Below are positions 1 to 6,500 of a stretch of DNA of 9,606 nt, piece by piece. The position numbers and the translations under genes are program-made. Positions within the stretch are counted from its first letter, which is position 1, and the number at the start of each line of letters is the position of its first letter. Source of the DNA: an uncultured Eubacteriales bacterium (GTDB lineage Bacteria > Bacillota > Clostridia > Christensenellales > DTU072). The notes under the pieces are model-generated. The model was not told where the DNA came from, ran no database searches, and saw only the letters and a program-made list of their open reading frames with translations. The stretch spans positions 1 to 9,606 of the forward strand of contig CACXDF010000079.1 in assembly GCA_902766325.1 (NCBI GenBank). Reading direction: 5' to 3'.

Positions 1-528
1 AAACAAGAGATAAGGCACCGGTCTGATAAACAGCCCTATAATAAACAATACGGCCGTTACAACGCCCATAACTATACCGAAAACGCGTAAAAAAAACAAG
101 CACTTCTTTTTGTTCTTAACCAAAGCGAGGATCGCCCTGCCTCCGTCGAGCGGATAACAGGGCAAAAGATTAAACAGTCCGATAGACACATTCAGAATAA
201 AGATCGTTTTCGTTACGAGATAAACTTGCGGAAAAAACCACCAGACCGCGCCGAGAATTGCGGCGAAAAGGAAATTAACGCATGGTCCCGCCAGAGCGAC
301 GGACGGGCAATCCCTATCGGGCAAGCCGTTTTCCGCGTACATAACGGCACCGTACGGCATTAAGGAAAGTCCCGTCAATGCGTACCCGCGTCTTTTCGCG
401 CAAAAATAATGTCCCAATTCATGAACGGTAACGGAAAGCGCCGCCGCGCCCAACGTCAGGCCCTTGCCGCAAAGAAGCGACAAAACGCATATCAAAATAA
501 AAAGCGGGTGCAATCTGATTTTCCGCAT
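1..528 (-). CDS. M50 site-2-type intramembrane zinc metalloprotease, SpoIVFB-like (3' end outside window)
   Basis: Seen: translating the minus strand from the ATG at 528-526 gives 176 residues, open at the left edge. The zinc-binding HELGH motif is at residues 36-40 within a hydrophobic segment. An AGPxxN motif (A80-N85) follows, then the second M50 signature, NLLPCYPLDGGR, at 120-131, with D128 as the expected third metal ligand. Hydrophobic helices lie at about 7-20, 25-45, 75-99, 104-122 and 146-168. Known: M50 proteases cut substrates within the membrane; the close spacing of HExxH to the LDGG motif with no PDZ domain between them is the compact SpoIVFB layout rather than the RseP layout. 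The start is forced, because an in-frame TAA lies eight codons upstream with no other ATG, GTG or TTG between. There is no Shine-Dalgarno sequence, and the ATG sits in the 3' arm of an inverted repeat. It lies 38 nt downstream of the giant surface-protein gene with no terminator between, so co-transcription is likely. Substrate unknown. The family call is secure, the specific role is not. Confidence 0.93.
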   Translation of the reverse strand, partial: MRKIRLHPLFILICVLSLLCGKGLTLGAAALSVTVHELGHYFCAKRRGYALTGLSLMPYGAVMYAENGLPDRDCPSVALAGPCVNFLFAAILGAVWWFFPQVYLVTKTIFILNVSIGLFNLLPCYPLDGGRAILALVKNKKKCLFFLRVFGIVMGVVTAVLFIIGLFIRPVPYLLF

Positions 529-546
529 AAATAATTTTATGCGAAA
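521..546 (-). promoter_or_regulatory. Inverted repeat (hairpin) enclosing the start codon of the M50 protease gene
   Basis: On the minus strand, CGCATAAA (543-536) is separated by ATTA (535-532) from its perfect complement TTTATGCG (531-524). The pairing extends by one G-U and two A-U pairs to 11 bp (546-521). The ATG (528-526) lies in the 3' arm. No U-tract follows on either strand, so it is not a normal intrinsic terminator. It could be a translation-control hairpin or an operator; the function is inferred, the inverted repeat is seen. Confidence 0.5.
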
Positions 547-566
547 GCGTTACGAATAATACTGCC

Positions 567-3500
567 TTATTTTCTGCGCGGGAAGGATCTGTACGTGGCT
601 CTCTCGGCGCGATAAACGCTCTTTCCGCCCGTTTGTTTCTTGAAATAAGTAATGATACCGATCAGCATGATCAATACGATAACACCGGCGCCTACGGCCG
701 CGAGCGGAATATAACCTTTCAAAAATTCTTTTTGCGTCTTATCCCGATAGACGACCACTCCTTCGATATTACCGGCATAGAACGTAAGTTCTCCTTCATC
801 CACGGAATAATCGGTCAGTTCTTGCAATTCTCCGTTCATATCGCGCGCGTATAATTTCGCGCCCTCGGGCAGCTCGTCGGACAACGCGATCGAATAAGTG
901 TATTCCGCGTCTTCTTCGAGAATACCCGAAAGACGAATACCGTAATAAGCGGACAACGTCTGCTTGATGGGTATGAAGAAATTGGCTCCCAGTTTTTTAT
1001 CGAACGTCGATTGCAGATCGGCAAAAGAATGCGTGCCTTCTTCCACTTCGGTCAATTCCACTTTTACTTCGGGAGAAAAACTACCTCTGACCGTAATACC
1101 GTCGGAGCCGGCGGATATCTTATTGATAGTAAGAACGCCGCTGACGTACACGAAAGAATAGTTTTTCGCGGCGGCGCCTTGAGGCGTGACGGTATAGACG
1201 CCGCTTTCAGTCGGAATATCCTTAACGCTCGCAAGCGCAGTCAAAACGCTTTGAGTTTCGCCCCCGACGAACCCTTCGTAAACGATTTCCGGCAAATAAG
1301 AATCTCCCTCGGTTATAACGCTGTTTTTCGCTTTAACGGTAAGGACGGCAGGCGCGATCCTGCACCGGATGGAGACGACGGCGTCTTCGGCAAAAACGTA
1401 ATAGTCGGAATTCAAGGTCGCCGTAACGGTAAAGCCCTCGTCCGTAACGGTCTTATTATCTCCGCTGACGCTCGTGCGTACGGAATATGCGCCGTTTCCT
1501 ACCGGATTATCCAACGTTACTTCTATATCGTTATGCGTTCTGCCGTCATAAACATATTCGATCGCGCCGGAAAACACGGGATAAACGGGGCGCTTTTGCG
1601 GAATAACGACGACGGAGACGGAAGCGGAACTGTAGTCGCGCGTATCGTTCGGCGTAAAATTAAGCACGACGACGGTCGGGTTCAGATTGACGAAAGATTT
1701 ATTCGACCACGAAAAGGTACCCGGTACCACGTCGGAATTATTATACGCTCTTGCCGTACCGCTGTTCATCTGTTCGGTCGTATCTCCGTAATAAACGGTA
1801 TCGGTAAACTCGTACGATATGATCGGTCGAACGCGATTGATATAGAACATACTGGGCGTTTCCACGCCAAGGATGTTATAGTTTCCCTTAGCGGCAAGCA
1901 CGTAATCGACGTTAACGATATAGGCGTATCCGCCCACCGTTTCTCCCGCTTCTCTCGTAATGGTCACGATAGGATCGGCTCCGGACAGGAAATCCGAAAT
2001 CAAGTCGCCGTTCGCCAAAGAATACCCTTCGGCAACTTCCAGTTCAAACGGTTGATCCATATCTCCGTAATACTTGCTTTGACCTTCTTTGATTTTCAAA
2101 CGGATATCGAGATAATTGATGACGAATTTACCGCTTCCGCTCACAAATGTGACATCGTAATCTTTATTGAGCGCGGAAGACGTTATCGTGCCCGCATAAA
2201 TCGAGTAAGAGCCGACGTCCTCGCCTTCTTCTCGGCCGAGCGCGCCCTCGAGTACGATCTCCCTTCCGTCGGGCAGAACGTTCGTCTTTTCTACGCAAGA
2301 AGCGTCGGAATAGACGTAGTAACGTATCGCCGGATCGGCTTCGCCATAAGTCTTCGTATTGGATATCTCGGCGGGAACGGACAAGTAGAGCGGACGAGGC
2401 AGGATGGTAAGGATCGGCACGGTCGTACGATCGAATTCGTATCCGTAGCTGGATCCGCCGCCGTAGAACAGCTGATAAGAACCGACTTTATCGGCCGTAA
2501 AGGCCCCCGTGGAAACAACGGGCGGGAATAAGCCGTCGATCTCGGACGGATCGATCGTTTCCGAATGAAGTTCGTCTTTATAATAAGTAACGGAAAGGTC
2601 TATTACGTTGCCGAATATCTGTTCGGGATAAGTGATACCGACGTATAATTTGACGGGTAAAACGGTCAACGTAAAGGTATCGGCGGAAACACGGTTTTCA
2701 TAATCGGACGCCGAGAGAGACACCAAACGGAATACCATCATAGATCCGTACTCTTCGGGACGAATATGCCATTCGTCGCCTTGCGCGTAACACGTAAGAT
2801 CGCCGCCGTTTGGTCTCGAAACAAAGGATAAAGCATAGACAGCGTCGTAATCCGCGTCCGCGATCTTTTGAGAAAGAGCGTCGCCGAAACGGATCACGAT
2901 ATCGTCTGTATAGTAGACGGAACTGCCGTCTGAAATCGGTTGTCCGTCGCATTCCAACGTGAAATCCAGTTCTTGCGACGCTATCGCCTTTGCAACGGAT
3001 ACTTCGCGTATGGATGCGTCTACAAAATAGTTTTCGCTCGCGGAGCGGCATACGGCGTAATAAACGCCGGCTTTTTTCAACGTAGCAACGACGTAATAAG
3101 AAGTCGAATGAGAATATTCCGTCGCCTCGATAAAACCTGTTCCGGAACCGTTACGAACGTATAACCCGCTTCCGAAATTATTCTCCGTCACGTCCGTCTT
3201 ACGAACGTAATAAGCAATCGTTACGTTTTGACGAGAGCCGTCCCCGCCCACTCCGGAGAAATACGCCGTAACGGAAGAAGTAAGCGGCGAACCGGTATAT
3301 TTCAGCTCGTTATACACGAAAGTGACCGTCTCGACCGTATAAGGAACGATCTGTAACAGATAGGTCTTTCCTTCCTGATCGAGATAGTAATTGGTTTCGT
3401 CGGAAAGCGTCGGTTCCATTTTGTAATAACCGACGTTATACTTGCCCGACCAAGCGGTATCCGCAACAAGTTCTTCTCCGCTGACGATCATTCTCGTATA

Positions 3501-6500
3501 TTCCCAACCGACGCTGACGACGTATGCGCCTGCGGGAGCGACCGGACTCTTGCCGGAATACACTGCGGCGGTCACCTGATACTCGGTCGACCCGATCGTC
3601 TGCGGTTCGGCGTCGGAAACGGATACGACGACGCGACGGCGCTCGATGCGTCCGCCTGTCAAAGACAATAATTCGTAACCGGGCACAAAAACGTAATTAT
3701 CGGTGAGAGTTACTTCAAAATCGGTCAAGGAATACGTTTTGTTTTCTCCGCTGTCGGCGGAATCCCACGTAACCAAAGCGGAAACGGCAATGTTATCTTC
3801 ATCGCCGGAAATAAGTCCTTCCAAAACGGACAAATCGATAAAAAAGACGCGCGACGTACTATTGCCGTCGTATACCTTTTGCCCGAAGTACGTCAGATCG
3901 GCGAGATCCGAAACGGTCAAAATTTTCGGCGAGACCAAACAATCGATCTCCTTTTTGCCGATAATGGTTGAGTTCCCCGCGTATCGCATCGACGCAACGG
4001 CGCGATAAGAAGCGGCGTTATGCAAATCGGTGCGCGTATTGGTAGCTATATTGACGTACGATACGGAGACGGAAAACCCGCTTCCGACCGTATATCCCAC
4101 CGAATGATCTTCTCCGTCGTACTCAAAAGAGAGCGGTCCGTCAAACGTGAATACCGAATCGGTGATCTCGGCTACGCTCACGGTAATGACGAAGACGTCC
4201 GCCGCTTCTCCCATGACGAAAGAATAGATCGTTTCTTCTTCGGTGCCGTTCATAATACCGCCGCTCAGCGAAGAAACAACGCCGTTAACGGTAACGGAAT
4301 CGACCAGATAGTAACCGTGCTTCTTCCACGTATACGTCACCGCGCCTTCTTGCCCTTTGTAATAGTAATATTTACCGCCGACGGACGGTTTATTGCCCTG
4401 CGCCGTCAAAACGGTTTCCGTTCCGACCATGCCGTTTTCTATGGAAAACGCTACTTCCTGACAGTACCGGATCTGATACTTGACTTGCGTAGACGATAAA
4501 AGCCTGTAGGACGAAGAATAAGACAATGCATCGAGGTTATTGTTATAAACGAAAGGATAATAGTTTGCGTTCGCGGTCAACGTGAAGTAAAAACCGTTTC
4601 CGTCCCAATCGTTATTCACGGTCACGGTTCCGCCGTTTGTCGCATCGGTATAATCAACGAGCACTCTTCCGTAACTGTTTTCATAAGAATATTCGGTATC
4701 GGTAGTCAGATACCAACTGTCGTCGGTTATTAAGTTAAGAGAGGCTCCGGTCACGCCGACGAAGCCGTAAGCGCCGCTCACCGCGGGCAAAGACCCGGCA
4801 AAGACAGACTTTATGATACGACACCCGGACGTTGCGAGGCTACCGACGAAGCCGCCCGCGTCGGAAGCGGTCGCGTAATATGTCGTCGACGCAGAATAAG
4901 CGTCGGACGAAAGATCGTAATACCCTTCCGAACTCCAAACGAGATAGGTGTCCGGCGCATACGAAGTCGAAGTCACGTTCGCTTTCGCTACGGAAACAAT
5001 AGTGCAAGCCGAATAGCATTCTTCGATCGTTCCATTGAAGAATCCGACGAAAGAACCGGTGTATTGACCGCCGCAAATACGGCAGGAAGAATCCAAAACC
5101 AACCTTTTCAGAACAAAGTCGTTGCCGGTATATCCGAATAATGCGACGTACTTATTATTATCGTCACGATAGCCGGCCCCGGTTTGATAAGAGTAGAAGT
5201 CGATGGTCAGATTCCCGATCGTGTGTCCTTGTCCGTCGAAGCACCCGTTGAAAGGACGATTGTTGTCGACGTCGCCGTAAAAACCGATGGGCCTGAACAT
5301 ATCGATACCGGACATATTGAGATCGTTTGTCAAAACAAAATATTTTCCCGTATAAGAAGTATATCGGGTGGAATCGCAAAGGTAGGTCAGTTCTTCCGGA
5401 GTGGAAATACGATAAGGATTATTATCCGACCCGCGCGGATACTCGACGAGGTTTACGGAATAATCGTACTTCCACATGGTCATCTCGGCTCCGCATGCGG
5501 AATACTGATTGACCTTATAGACGTTTGCCGCCCATTCGGCGATCGCGGTGGGACGCAAAGAATAGCGCGCGTCGCAAGAAGGATTATATTTGCCTAATCC
5601 GTTATAAGTGAAATGGGGCATACGGAACGTACGGACTTCTTCGCCGCCCGATACGACGGAGGTCGCCAAAATGATATCCGTCGTCGTGCCCATACCGTTG
5701 TTTCCGATACCGGTCACGTAATCGATATTGTAATAGCTGTTATCGTCCGCGCCGTCGCCGACGACGTCGCCGGTCGCGATAAAGCCGGAGATCAGATTAC
5801 CGACCAAACCGCCCTTTTTGACGCTCGAACCGTATACGAGAGTCGCATTGGAAAGACAAGCGAGGATCCTTCCCGTATTTCCGCCCAAACTTCCGGCTTT
5901 GTTTTCGCCGACCAGACCGCCGATGGAGCAAGAGGCTCCGTTTTCGGTCAGTTCGGCAATGACGTTCGTCATAGAATAGGACAAGAGCCCCGCATCGTTA
6001 TTGCCGATAACGCCGCCTAAGACCCGAGATCCGAAAAGAACACCCGTGGTAAAGACGTCTGAGACGAGTCCCCCGCTGTTTTTACCGATCAAGCCGCCCG
6101 TATATTCTCCGCCGATGATCTTGCCGGAATAAAAAGAAGCGCTCACGTTACCCGCGTTGACGCCGACGAGTCCTCCGCAATAATTCGCGCTTTCGGCGGT
6201 GATATCGAGAGCAACGTAACAACGCGTGATCACGGCGTTACTTGCGGCTGCCAATCCGCCCACTACCGCGCCCGAGGACAAAGAAACGATCTTTCCTCCG
6301 TCGATGCCGATATTTTTCAGCGCGCCGGCCGCCGTACCGAATAAGCCGACGTACGACTCGGCGGATTCGATGCGAAGACCGGAGATACTATGGTTTTGTC
6401 CGTCGTAAACACCGTTAAAATCGGAGATCACGGGGAAAGGTCTCTTTAAAGAGATATCGCTCGTCTGCGAAAAGTATTTTCCCGTTACCAACGTCGGATA

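Noticed and set aside
529..566. Possible separate promoter for the M50 gene (TAAAAT at 539-534, 5 nt before the ATG)
   Set aside because: There is no -35-like box 16-18 nt upstream and the -10 lies inside the hairpin arm, so read-through from the giant gene is likelier.
1011..2531. 506-codon open frame on the plus strand, antisense to the MBG region
   Set aside because: It lies entirely inside the well-supported giant gene, its product is rich in R, G, D and I with no domain pattern, and the lack of stops follows from the giant gene avoiding TTA, CTA and TCA codons. No promoter or ribosome site.
4020..4499. 159-codon plus-strand open frame
   Set aside because: Antisense shadow of the giant gene with basic, low-structure composition and no start signals.
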